Below are positions 53,218 through 61,962 of a stretch of 64,000 nt of DNA, in pieces. The stretch is taken from positions 62,001-126,000 of the forward strand of contig NZ_JACBAZ010000001.1 in assembly GCF_013391475.1 (NCBI RefSeq). Reading direction: 5' to 3'. Each line of letters begins with the position of its first letter. The first letter of the stretch is position 1. The stretch comes from Oceaniferula marina (GTDB lineage Bacteria > Verrucomicrobiota > Verrucomicrobiia > Verrucomicrobiales > Akkermansiaceae). The position numbers and the translations under genes are program-made. The notes beneath the pieces were generated by a model. That model was given only the letters and a program-made list of their open reading frames with translations. It was not told the origin of the DNA and did no database searches.

Positions 53218-53748
53218 TTAGCCTTTGTATTGATTGAGGAGAGCTTCGGCCTTTTCAGGGGCGACAGCTTCGTGGAAGTCATCATTGACCAGGCAGACCG
53301 GCCCGGTTCCGCAGGACGCGAGGCACTCGGCATATTCGACCGACCACTGCCCACAGGGGGAAACGGCGACCGGGTTGTGGTGAGAGTCTGAGTTGGAGCG
53401 GTCGATGCCGGTCAGTTCACAAATGCGCTCCATGAGTTCGGCGGACCCGGCCATGGCGCAGGAGAGGGTGCGGCAAATACGGAAGTGATACTTTCCGGGC
53501 GCGCTTTCACGGAAGCCGGGGTAGAAGGAGACCACTTCAAATACCTGCATCGGTTCAAGTCCCAGTTTGCCAGCGATCCACTCAGTGGCCTCTTTGTTGA
53601 TAAAACCAAACTGATGTTGGATGATATGCAGCAGGGGGAGAACCGCTGAACGTTTTTTGTCGTCCGGATACTGGGCAATACGTTTGTCAGCCTCCGCATC
53701 GATCTCAGCAGTAATTACAAAGGGCGGAAAAGTGGATGTGGTTTCCAT
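53218..53748 (-). CDS. nuoE: NADH-quinone oxidoreductase subunit E
   Basis: 176 residues from ATG 53748. Thioredoxin-like 2Fe-2S protein with the ligands in ICRTLSCAMAG and AECLASCGTGPVCLVNDDF, the usual C-x4-C and C-x3-C spacing. Between them lies an unusually long insertion (TGIDRSNSDSHHNPVAVSPCGQWSVE), which contains an extra Cys. It carries cluster N1a beside NuoF. The start of the gene follows the nuoD-nuoE spacer, which contains a degenerate repeat. Confidence 0.94.
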   Translation of the reverse strand: METTSTFPPFVITAEIDAEADKRIAQYPDDKKRSAVLPLLHIIQHQFGFINKEATEWIAGKLGLEPMQVFEVVSFYPGFRESAPGKYHFRICRTLSCAMAGSAELMERICELTGIDRSNSDSHHNPVAVSPCGQWSVEYAECLASCGTGPVCLVNDDFHEAVAPEKAEALLNQYKG

Positions 53749-53763
53749 TTCTAGGATGTTTTT

Positions 53764-53810
53764 TGCCTGCTGAGCAGACAGGGTTGACAGGTTTCTGTAA
53801 GATTTCCTGA
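53764..53810. repeat. Degenerate copy of the GCCTGC-type repeat in the nuoD-nuoE spacer
   Basis: TGCCTGCTGAGCAGACAGGG then TTGACAGGTTTCTGTAAG; the central hairpin CTGCTGAGCAG is kept. It is positioned just upstream of the nuoE start, as the other copies are for nuoI, nuoJ and nuoM. Confidence 0.6.
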
Positions 53811-53858
53811 TGATTCAGGGGGAGTGGGTCTTGATCTTTTTTTGCGGTCTGGTTTCTG

Positions 53859-55139
53859 CTACCTGTCACATTCGCCGAGCACGAAGTCGAGAGAGCCGAG
53901 GATGGCCGGGACATCGGAGACCATGTGTCCTGGGATCATGTGGTCGAGGATGGACAAACTGACAAAGGATGGGGAGCGGATTTTCATGCGGTGGGGGACA
54001 CCGCCTCCTTTGGAATGAATATAAAATCCAAGTTCTCCCTTCGGGTTTTCAGCGCCGAAGTAGACTTCACCGGCCGGGGCTTCAATCCCCTGGGTTGCGA
54101 TGATAAAGTGGTGAATGAGCTCCTCCATGTTGGTCAGCACCTTGTCTTTTGCCGGGAGCATGTTCTTGCTGTCTGCGACGTTCACCGGGCCTTCGGGCAT
54201 GTCGGCAATGATTTGGCGCAAAATGCGGATGGACTGGCGCATTTCTTCCATACGGACGAGATAGCGGTCGTAGGAGTCTCCGTTTTCACCGATTGGCACA
54301 TCAAAGTCATACTGGTCGTATCCGAGGTAGGGGCTGTCTTTGCGGAGGTCGCGGGCGACTCCCGACCCTCTCAGGTTGGGGCCCGTCAGGCCCCAGGAAA
54401 TGGCATCCTCTTTGGCGATGGTTCCGATATCGCACATCCGGATCATGTAGATCTTATTGCGGTCGAGTAATTGGGAAATCTCATCGATTGATTTTTCGCA
54501 CTCGTCACAGAACTTGGCGAGGTTGTTGAGGAATCCGTCGGGGAGATCCCGGATTTGGCCGCCAACACGGGTATAAGAGGTGGTGAATCGCGCGCCGGTG
54601 AGTTGTTCGCAAAGGTTGTGGGTTTTTTCTCTTTCCGTGTAGCTATAGAGGAAAACCGTCATCGCTCCAACGTCCATAGCGCAGACCCCAACGCCGAGCA
54701 TGTGCGAGGAGATACGGGCAAGTTCGCAGCAAATGACCCGGATGGCCTCGCCACGGGGGGGGAGTTTCCAGCCCATGAGTTTTTCCACCGCACAGGTGTA
54801 AGCCACGTTGTTGGCGAGTGGCGCCAGGTAGTCCAATCGGTCGGTGTAGGGGACAAACTGGTTGTAGTGCATGTTTTCGGCGATTTTTTCGTCGCCCCGG
54901 TGCAGGAACCCGATATCGGGTTGGCACTTGGTGACTTTTTCGCCATCGAGTTCGAGGATGAGACGCAGCACTCCGTGGGTTGCAGGGTGCGAAGGCCCCA
55001 TGTTGAGCACCATTTTTTCACCGAGGATGTCCTGGGTTTCCGCCTGGTAATCGTCTTGGGTGGATTGCTGCTGGGCAGCGTCGAGCCCTGCCTGCGTTTT
55101 GGCAGCGGTGTCGGGGACTTGGTATTCCTGCGAATTCAT
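53859..55139 (-). CDS. nuoD: NADH-quinone oxidoreductase subunit D
   Basis: 426 residues from ATG 55139. 49-kDa subunit signatures: MVLNMGPSHPATHGVLRLILELDGEKV, GFLHRGDEKIAENMHYNQFVPYTDRLDYLAPLANN, and the end LDFVLGECDR. A roughly 40-residue N-terminal tail rich in Gln and Asp precedes the core. It holds part of the quinone-binding site. It is the first gene of the nuo cluster here: nuoA, nuoB and nuoC are not upstream. No ribosome site is visible. Confidence 0.96.
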   Translation of the reverse strand: MNSQEYQVPDTAAKTQAGLDAAQQQSTQDDYQAETQDILGEKMVLNMGPSHPATHGVLRLILELDGEKVTKCQPDIGFLHRGDEKIAENMHYNQFVPYTDRLDYLAPLANNVAYTCAVEKLMGWKLPPRGEAIRVICCELARISSHMLGVGVCAMDVGAMTVFLYSYTEREKTHNLCEQLTGARFTTSYTRVGGQIRDLPDGFLNNLAKFCDECEKSIDEISQLLDRNKIYMIRMCDIGTIAKEDAISWGLTGPNLRGSGVARDLRKDSPYLGYDQYDFDVPIGENGDSYDRYLVRMEEMRQSIRILRQIIADMPEGPVNVADSKNMLPAKDKVLTNMEELIHHFIIATQGIEAPAGEVYFGAENPKGELGFYIHSKGGGVPHRMKIRSPSFVSLSILDHMIPGHMVSDVPAILGSLDFVLGECDR

Positions 55140-55351
55140 GAGATTGAGACGAGGAAAAGGAGGGCCAAAACCGCCTCATAAGCAAGTCATTTGTTAAGCT
55201 TTTTTGTAAGAATCGGAGCCTTCTAGACGTGCATCGAGAGGTGGTCGTGACAGATGGGTGAAAAATAATTCCACAATAGTTAAAAAACTTTCAAAATGGG
55301 GGTTGCAATTTTCTTCGGTCTCTGCTTTTTTGCGCGCGTCTCCAACAATGT

Positions 55352-55438
55352 GCGCACGTGGCGGAATTGGTAGACGCGCATGATTCAGGTTCATGTGTCC
55401 TCACGGACGTGGAGGTTCGATTCCTCTCGTGCGCACCA
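55352..55438 (+). tRNA. tRNA-Leu (anticodon CAG)
   Basis: 87 nt with a complete cloverleaf. Acceptor GCGCACG/CGTGCGC, D arm GGCGGAATTGGTAGACGC, anticodon stem CATGA/TCATG with loop TTCAGGT (CAG), long variable arm GTCCTCACGGAC typical of a class II tRNA, T arm GAGGTTCGATTCCTC, and encoded CCA. A U-rich hairpin terminator follows. Confidence 0.95.
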
Positions 55439-55451
55439 TTTATTTATAATA

Positions 55452-55479
55452 AGCCTCCGGTTAAACTCGGGGGCTTTTT
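55452..55479 (+). terminator. Terminator after tRNA-Leu
   Basis: AGCCTCCG and CGGGGGCT pair (one G-U) around GTTAAACT, followed by TTTTTGTTTG. Confidence 0.8.
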
Positions 55480-55597
55480 GTTTGTATGGCTCGATCGAGC
55501 CTTTAACCACCATGCAGGTGGCTTTTTGGATAAGAAATGGGGATGAGCGCTGTATTTAAGAGAAAACGTGATTTCTACCTATTTCTATCGCTAAGGG

Positions 55598-55612
55598 GGC
55601 CTCAAGGAGGCC
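55598..55612. repeat. Small hairpin upstream of the CotH-like gene
   Basis: GGCCTC-AAG-GAGGCC, followed by two related blocks (GCCTCTAA and GCCTCTAAG). They lie 95 bp before the CotH-like start in an otherwise featureless 268-bp spacer. Purpose unknown. Confidence 0.3.
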
Positions 55613-55706
55613 TCTAATCGTAGCCTCTAAGTCCGCAGTAAGGGGGCGTCAATTTGTTGAATAGGCGGAAAATTCAGCTTCGGTATCTTTTTGGCATCTA
55701 TTGCTT

Positions 55707-58700
55707 ATGATTCATCCCAACATACAACCATTTCGGAGTTCTGTAGCCCGAGCGGCACTTTTGTGGTTTTTTATGTGCTGTCTGGGGCTGAATTGTGCTT
55801 GGGCTCAAGTCGCGGATCATCCGCTTATCAGCGAAGTAATGGCGGACAACGATACGACCCTTGCCGATGCCGACGGAGATTTCTCCGATTGGCTGGAAAT
55901 TTACAACCCGACAGAGCTTGCGTTTGATTTGACTGGATATTATTTGACGGATGATGCTGAGGAACTGACGAAGTGGTCATTTCCAAGTGTTTCGTTGGCT
56001 GCCGGTGGTAGACTTTTGGTTTATGCCTCGGACAAGGCCCCAGCTCAGCCAGGAGGAGAATTGCACACGAATTTCAAGTTGAGCAAAGCTGGGGAATACC
56101 TCGCACTGGTTTCTCCCGATGGCGTCACGGTGATGCATCATTTCTCTCCGATGTTTCCGGCTCAGACGAGTGATGTTTCTTATGGCGTCATCGGTGGGAA
56201 TCCTGAGTATGAGCAATTCATGTCTATTCCGACTCCAGGTGCAGCCAATGACCAGACCCTTCCGGCACCCGGTCCGATTGCTTTTTCCGAACCAAGCCGA
56301 ACTTTTTTCGGAGAATTAAGCGTGCGTCTTAGTTCCAATGAGCCAGAAGCGAGTATCTACTATACGACGGATGGAAGTGATCCTTCGCCTGCTAATGGGC
56401 TGGAATACAGTGGCCCGATTACGGTAAATTCCACAATCCGACTACGTGCCCTTGCCCTTTTTGCTGGCCAGACGGGTGAAATGTCAGGGGTGAGTTACAT
56501 TCGTCTTGCTGCTGACCTTGCGACGTATCAATCGGATTTACCCTTGATGGTAATCGATAACTTTGGGGCTGGAACCATTCCGGCCAAATCTTGGAGTGGG
56601 AACGGTTCCGGGATTCAGCAGGTTGCCCGACAACCCGCCGTATGGGCTACATTCGACCGTGATGAGGTGTCGGGTATGGCCGCGTTGACTGACGCCCCGC
56701 AGATGATGAGTCTTTTGGGGATTCGTGGTAGGGGGGCGTATTCCAGTAGTTGGTCGCAAAAGCCATATAGCGCCGAGGCCTGGAATGAAGTGCAGGATGA
56801 AAAAAATGTGCAGGTTCTGGGCATGCCGTCTCATTCGGACTGGGTGTTGTATTACCCGGATACGGATTCCGACAAAGATCCGGTGATGATGTTTAATACC
56901 TTTATGTATGATCTTAGCGCACGGATGGGGCGTTATGCGCCACGGTTTCGTTGGGTCGAGGCTTTTGTCAATGAGGATGGCGGGGACTTGACACTGGCTG
57001 ACCGGCGTGGGGTTTATGCCATTATTGAAAAAGTTTCACGGAGCGATCAGCGTCTGGATTTTAAAAAGATGAGCGATGATGGGACCGGAGGAGGGTTCTT
57101 GGTGGGCATCAATCGAATGGATTCCATCCCGGTTGGAGGATTCCCTGCGGAAAATGGCGCCACGTCCCCTCAGTTTTTCCATACCAAGGGGGCGAATCGT
57201 ATTGCTGAATCTACTCCGAATGTCGGAGGGGGCGGGGACGATATTCCACGTCAAAGCAATGGTTATCTAAATTTTGATAACCCTGGAGGTTACAAAATCA
57301 ATGCGGCTCAGCGCGCTGCTATCGAGCATTGGTTTTCCAGCTTTGAGGATGTGTTGTATGATGATGCGCGATGGTTGGATCCTGTTGATGGATATACGCG
57401 TTATCTCGATGCCGATGATTTTGTGGATTATTTTATCTATAATAACCTGTCCAAAAATGGTGATGGAATGCTGATCAGTATGTTTCCCTGGGTGGGTGAT
57501 GATGGGAAGCTGAGTATGGGGCCGTCGTGGGACTATAATTGGGGGAGCTATTATCGCTCGGGCTCAGCGACCGGGACGTTGTGGCATCGGGCTGACCGCC
57601 TTTGGTACGGTAGGTTGTTTGCAGATCCTGATTTTGAACAACGTTATATCGACCGTTGGTTTATGCACCGCGACGGGCCCCTTAGTAATGCTGGGATCGC
57701 ACAGGTGATTGACGAACAAGCGGCCGAGATTGGCGCGGAGCGAGCTCAAAGGCAGGGGTTTGCAAGCGAAAGTGCATGGTTGAATGAGCAGAGTACATTC
57801 AAAAACTGGCTGACGACACGTGCAGATTGGTATGATTCTCAGTTTGTCAGCAGACCGGTTTTTGTGACGGCGCCTGGGAATGTGCAGGCGGGTGACAGAG
57901 TGCGTTTTGCTTCGCCTGAAAATGGTATCATTTATTATACCGTCAATGGCACGGACCCAAGGGCAAGTGGTGGGGGCTTGTCCACTGGAGCGATTCAATA
58001 TGACGGCTCGAGTCAGTTGACACCCTTGGTGGGAAGTGGGGCTGCTGTGAAGGTGGTGGTTCCTACTCAGAGCAACCCTGAGACCGGTCTTGGATGGACG
58101 GCCATTGGTTATGATGACTCACATTGGATTTCGGGGGCTGGCGGAGTCGGCTACGACCGTCAATCGACGTATCTTTCCGAGATTCAATTGGACGTCAGGA
58201 ATCAAATGGATGGAGTGAATGCGAGCGCCTATCTGCGGTTAGTGTTTAATGTAGACGATCCTGCAAGCTATGATGTGATGCGCTTGAAGATGAAATATGA
58301 TGATGGCTTTGTGGCTTATCTGAACGGGAATGTAATGGCTTCTGCCAATGCACCTTCGGATCTGGATTGGAATGCAGGGGCTACAACCTATATCAATGAT
58401 TCGGACGCCTTGCAGTTTCAGAGTATCGATGTGTCGGAGCACCTTCAGCATTTGGTTTCAGGAGAGAATGTCCTGGCGATCCATGGTTTGAACTTTAATA
58501 CGAACAGCTCGGATTTTTTGATGGTACCTGAGCTTGAGGCTGGGGTTGTCGCAAATGATGTCGGGATACCGATACCAAGGTCTGCTCTGCTGACCGCCCG
58601 GCGGTATTCGGGAGGGGGCTGGAGTGCCCCCGTGGACGGCTATTACTTCGTGAACGCCGTGCCCGCAGCTTTGGGCAATCTCGTGGTTTCGGAGATTCAT

Positions 58701-59492
58701 TACCGTCCGGAGGATGCTTCCCCTGAAGAATTGGCTGCCGGATTTTCAGACCGGGACGACTTTGAGTTTGTCGAGCTCATGAATGTGGGGGCTCAATCTA
58801 TCAATTTGACCGGTGTCAGGTTTGTTCGGGTCGAGGGTGAGGGTGTTGAGTTTGATTTTTCCAATGTCTACCCTCGGGTGTTAGGCTCAGGGCAACGTAT
58901 GCTGCTTGTGAAGAATCAGGCAGCCTTTGAGTTTAGATACGGGACGGCCGTATCAGCTCAGACAGTGGGATCCTTTTCCGGCAACTTAAGTAATGACGGC
59001 GAGCTGCTCACCTTACTTGCTGATGATGGGCATACGATTCAATCGATTCGTTATAACGATCAACATCCTTGGCCGACAGAGGCGGATGGTGGTGGTGAAA
59101 GTTTGATTCTCATCAGTCCCGAACGAATACCCGATAGCTCGGATTTCGGGAATTGGCGCGTGAGTAAAAGCGATGGGGGAAATCCCGGGTTCAGTGATGC
59201 CTTGCCCTATCTAGGAGGCGACTTGATTGATTACGCTTTAGAGTCTCCTTTGAAATGTGGGGTGATGGACGGAGGGGTGGTATCGGTTTCGTATGCTGAA
59301 ACCTTGGGTGCTGACGACGCAAGGGTGGTTTTACTGTCATCCACGGACATGGGTAGCTGGGAGCCCTTGTCCTCCTCGATCATGGAGAAAAGCTACGTCG
59401 ATGGCAAAGTCATCTGGCAGGGAGTGCTGGATAGTTCACAGGCCAGCGGCAGAGAAAAGCTCTTTTTAAGGCTGTCTGTGACTGAGAAGTAA
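55707..59492 (+). CDS. Large secreted CotH-kinase / lamin-tail-domain protein
   Basis: ATG 55707 is used in place of a TTG two codons upstream; 1261 residues. A signal peptide (LLWFFMCCLGLNCAWA) is followed by a lamin-tail domain (LISEVMADND...DFSDWLEIYNP), a chitobiase-C-terminal-like segment (ASIYYTTDGSDPSPANGLEY), the CotH domain (about 290-690, with WDYNWGSYYR, GPSWDYN and SWSQKPYSAEAWN), a second chitobiase-like segment (GIIYYTVNGTDPRASGGG), a galactose-binding-like part, and a second lamin-tail domain (VVSEIHYRPED...DDFEFVELMNV). CotH proteins are atypical kinases that phosphorylate secreted partners; that activity here is inferred. Multi-domain proteins of this layout are frequent in Planctomycetota and Verrucomicrobiota. 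Convergent with the protease gene, 3 bp apart. Confidence 0.85.
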   Translation: MIHPNIQPFRSSVARAALLWFFMCCLGLNCAWAQVADHPLISEVMADNDTTLADADGDFSDWLEIYNPTELAFDLTGYYLTDDAEELTKWSFPSVSLAAGGRLLVYASDKAPAQPGGELHTNFKLSKAGEYLALVSPDGVTVMHHFSPMFPAQTSDVSYGVIGGNPEYEQFMSIPTPGAANDQTLPAPGPIAFSEPSRTFFGELSVRLSSNEPEASIYYTTDGSDPSPANGLEYSGPITVNSTIRLRALALFAGQTGEMSGVSYIRLAADLATYQSDLPLMVIDNFGAGTIPAKSWSGNGSGIQQVARQPAVWATFDRDEVSGMAALTDAPQMMSLLGIRGRGAYSSSWSQKPYSAEAWNEVQDEKNVQVLGMPSHSDWVLYYPDTDSDKDPVMMFNTFMYDLSARMGRYAPRFRWVEAFVNEDGGDLTLADRRGVYAIIEKVSRSDQRLDFKKMSDDGTGGGFLVGINRMDSIPVGGFPAENGATSPQFFHTKGANRIAESTPNVGGGGDDIPRQSNGYLNFDNPGGYKINAAQRAAIEHWFSSFEDVLYDDARWLDPVDGYTRYLDADDFVDYFIYNNLSKNGDGMLISMFPWVGDDGKLSMGPSWDYNWGSYYRSGSATGTLWHRADRLWYGRLFADPDFEQRYIDRWFMHRDGPLSNAGIAQVIDEQAAEIGAERAQRQGFASESAWLNEQSTFKNWLTTRADWYDSQFVSRPVFVTAPGNVQAGDRVRFASPENGIIYYTVNGTDPRASGGGLSTGAIQYDGSSQLTPLVGSGAAVKVVVPTQSNPETGLGWTAIGYDDSHWISGAGGVGYDRQSTYLSEIQLDVRNQMDGVNASAYLRLVFNVDDPASYDVMRLKMKYDDGFVAYLNGNVMASANAPSDLDWNAGATTYINDSDALQFQSIDVSEHLQHLVSGENVLAIHGLNFNTNSSDFLMVPELEAGVVANDVGIPIPRSALLTARRYSGGGWSAPVDGYYFVNAVPAALGNLVVSEIHYRPEDASPEELAAGFSDRDDFEFVELMNVGAQSINLTGVRFVRVEGEGVEFDFSNVYPRVLGSGQRMLLVKNQAAFEFRYGTAVSAQTVGSFSGNLSNDGELLTLLADDGHTIQSIRYNDQHPWPTEADGGGESLILISPERIPDSSDFGNWRVSKSDGGNPGFSDALPYLGGDLIDYALESPLKCGVMDGGVVSVSYAETLGADDARVVLLSSTDMGSWEPLSSSIMEKSYVDGKVIWQGVLDSSQASGREKLFLRLSVTEK

Positions 59493-59495
59493 TCC

Positions 59496-61073
59496 CTAGA
59501 TCAGCGCAAATGAAAGTGAGACTTCTCCGAGGGTGATATGGTCACCGGGGTTTAGCGGCATGGGCTGATTCGGGGTAAGGCGCTTGCCATTGACGCTGGT
59601 GCTGTTGGATGAGCCGTTGTCTCGGATGTTGAGTTGGCCATTGATCAGGCTGATTATTGCGTGGGCTTTTGAAATACTTGTGTTGTCGATGACCAGATGG
59701 GCGATGCCGGGTTTGCGGCCAATGGTGATATTTCCACCGTAGCGTTGAATCAGTTCCGGGGTTAGTTGGAAATGGATGGGTTTGCTTTTCCCAGCCTCCG
59801 GGTTGTTTCCTTGGAGTGACCATCCGTTGGGTGTGTCGGTTGCGAGTGGTGGTGCACCCGCCGCGTTGGCTGGCATCTGAGGAAATGGGTTTGCTTCAGC
59901 TGCTGAAGGTGCCTGGGGTGTTGGCGGGTTTGCGGGAGCCGGGGGAGCCGGGGGAGGAGAAGCTGGCGGTGTGGGAGGAGAGTTGACAATCTGTCCTCCA
60001 TCCCAGGTCGGGCCTGAGTTGGTCGGAGGCAAGCTGCCGGGGCGGCTCTGCAGGCGGGAGACTCCGGATACGCGTTTGATATACTGGGTGTAGCTTTCGG
60101 TGGATGGCTTTTTCCTTAGTGCGACAAGTAGAGAGGTGAGTGCGGCGAGAGTAACAAGCCCGAGGACAAGCCAGATTTTCCAGTCGACGCCCCCGCCTTG
60201 GCTTGTTTCACACGGCTCATCCGTGGTGACGGCTGAAATGCTCTGTTTTTTGAGAACCGAAATGAGTTCGGTGATACGTGACGAGTTTTTGACATTATCT
60301 GCGACTGAAAATGTCAGCCCCTGAGTGTTGATGCCGATGACCCGGCCGCATTCGTCAAACAAGGGGCCCCCGCTATTGCCATGGCCGATATTGACGTCGT
60401 GGTCGATCACTTCGAGTTCGGTGCTGTATTGGGGGGTCCATTTCCGGATGAGTGTTTTGCGGACTTCTCCACTGGATACCGTCGGGTCGAGGAATTGGAC
60501 GAGGTCTTTGTCCACGTTGTCCAAGACGCCTCGGCGTGAAGAATAGGCAAGTTTGATGAATTCAACTTCGCTGGGACCAATTTTATCGCTGCCTGATCGG
60601 CGGCTGGCATCTGCGGCTGTAGGAAAACCAATGGCATAGGCTTGGCTGCCTTTTTCGATTGGGGCCTCTGATAAGGTCAGGGTGTCGCAACCGATGCCGT
60701 CCACTTTGAGAATGGCAATATCAAGTTCTTTATCCGACCAGGAGACGGAGGCGTCGACGATCTCAATTTGGTTGCTGCTGACCTTGCGTGCCACCACCAG
60801 CTTACCCTTGTCCGCGCCGTCGATGACGTGGTGGTTGGTAATCAGGGTGTTTTCCCCGATGTAAAAACCGGAGCCGCTGCCGTATCCCATCGAAGATGAG
60901 GATTTCATGGCGATGATGACCCGGACGACTCCCTGTTCGGCTTTTTTTGCATCAAACCCTTCTTGTTCCTCTTGGCAGGAACAGATGAGCCCCAAGCTGA
61001 GAAGGCAAAGGATGTGGAACAATGGCCGGAATGATCGGCGTGTCGATTTACGGGGCGGGGTAGCTGGATTCAT
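59496..61073 (-). CDS. Membrane-spanning trypsin-like serine protease with C-terminal FHA domain
   Basis: 525 residues from ATG 61073. A lipobox-like ICSC at residues 30-33 ends the first hydrophobic segment. The chymotrypsin/DegP-type domain has a full triad: H82 in NHHVIDG, D119 in ELDIAIL, and S234 in GHGNSGGPLF. One membrane helix at 299-319 is followed by a long Pro/Ala-rich linker and an FHA domain (about 430-525) with the phosphothreonine-binding residues: IGRKPG, SISKAH and NSTSVNGKRL. The protease should face the periplasm and the FHA the cytoplasm. The FHA would dock Thr-phosphorylated partners, most likely products of the neighbouring kinase (inference). Gap of 11 bp to the phosphatase gene. 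Confidence 0.85.
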   Translation of the reverse strand: MNPATPPRKSTRRSFRPLFHILCLLSLGLICSCQEEQEGFDAKKAEQGVVRVIIAMKSSSSMGYGSGSGFYIGENTLITNHHVIDGADKGKLVVARKVSSNQIEIVDASVSWSDKELDIAILKVDGIGCDTLTLSEAPIEKGSQAYAIGFPTAADASRRSGSDKIGPSEVEFIKLAYSSRRGVLDNVDKDLVQFLDPTVSSGEVRKTLIRKWTPQYSTELEVIDHDVNIGHGNSGGPLFDECGRVIGINTQGLTFSVADNVKNSSRITELISVLKKQSISAVTTDEPCETSQGGGVDWKIWLVLGLVTLAALTSLLVALRKKPSTESYTQYIKRVSGVSRLQSRPGSLPPTNSGPTWDGGQIVNSPPTPPASPPPAPPAPANPPTPQAPSAAEANPFPQMPANAAGAPPLATDTPNGWSLQGNNPEAGKSKPIHFQLTPELIQRYGGNITIGRKPGIAHLVIDNTSISKAHAIISLINGQLNIRDNGSSNSTSVNGKRLTPNQPMPLNPGDHITLGEVSLSFALI

Positions 61074-61084
61074 ATCGGATAGGG

Positions 61085-61957
61085 TTATTGGGATAAGAAA
61101 ATGTAGAACAAAATGATGATGTCGATCACAATGAATGTATAGAAAATAATGAGTAAGGTCGACTTGATGACAGAACGAAGTGGAGACGATTGCGGATGTG
61201 CGGGCGCCTGATGTGATTTGTTGGGGGCTGCTACTTCGGCGATCGCAATGGTGGTGTTATCACCGTCAGGACCGTTTTGTTTGACGGCTTTTGTTACCAG
61301 TCGGTTGATATGATCCTCGAGTTTCCGGTCGCGTGGTCTGCTTGGTAGAATCGGTGCCTTTGCGGGCACACTCTCCCAGTAACCGTCAGAGCAGAGAAGG
61401 AATTGGTCACCTGGTTGATAGGTGCAGGATTGGTAGTCGCTACCTTTGAAGCTCCCTCCTCCGAGGCTTTTGAGGATGCGCCCTTTATCGGGGTGGCTAT
61501 TGAGCTCTTCTTCGGTGATTTTCCCTTGCTCTACCAGAAGTTGAACCACCGAGTGATCTCTGGTTCTGGTGGCAGTTTGACCATTTTGAATTCGATACAG
61601 GCGGCTGTCTCCGCAGTGGATCCAATGGGCTTCGTGCTCATCGAGATATAGTGCGACAATGGTGCTGGCTGGATTGCGTCTTTCTCCAGGGGTAAGTGCT
61701 GCTATCCGTTGGTGGGCGAGCTCTGCAATGTTCTCTAGCGATTGCCGAGGTGAGGAGAATCGGCCATGCTGATGATTCCAGATTTCATCTGCGGTTTCAA
61801 TGACCGTTTTGGCTGCTGCCGCACCTCCGATATTCCCTCCGACTCCATCTGCCAGGACCAGTAGGCAGGTGTGCTCACTGGTCCATGAGTGAGCGGCGTC
61901 TTGTTGTTCTTCTCGGCCCCCAATCGAGGATGCAATGGCGATATGGATAGAGTGCAT
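61085..61957 (-). CDS. PP2C-type Ser/Thr phosphatase with C-terminal membrane anchor
   Basis: 290 residues from ATG 61957. PP2C motifs in order: SIGGREEQQDA, LVLADGVGGNIGGAAAA, HCGDSRLYRIQNG, HSVVQLLVEQGKIT, LLCSDGYWE, and GDNTTIAIAEV, carrying the metal Asp residues. The C-terminus is a hydrophobic helix (STLLIIFYTFIVIDIIILFYIFL), which anchors the catalytic domain to the inside of the membrane. It should reverse phosphorylation by the kinase encoded immediately upstream (5-bp gap). Confidence 0.9.
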   Translation of the reverse strand: MHSIHIAIASSIGGREEQQDAAHSWTSEHTCLLVLADGVGGNIGGAAAAKTVIETADEIWNHQHGRFSSPRQSLENIAELAHQRIAALTPGERRNPASTIVALYLDEHEAHWIHCGDSRLYRIQNGQTATRTRDHSVVQLLVEQGKITEEELNSHPDKGRILKSLGGGSFKGSDYQSCTYQPGDQFLLCSDGYWESVPAKAPILPSRPRDRKLEDHINRLVTKAVKQNGPDGDNTTIAIAEVAAPNKSHQAPAHPQSSPLRSVIKSTLLIIFYTFIVIDIIILFYIFLSQ

Positions 61958-61962
61958 GGTCG

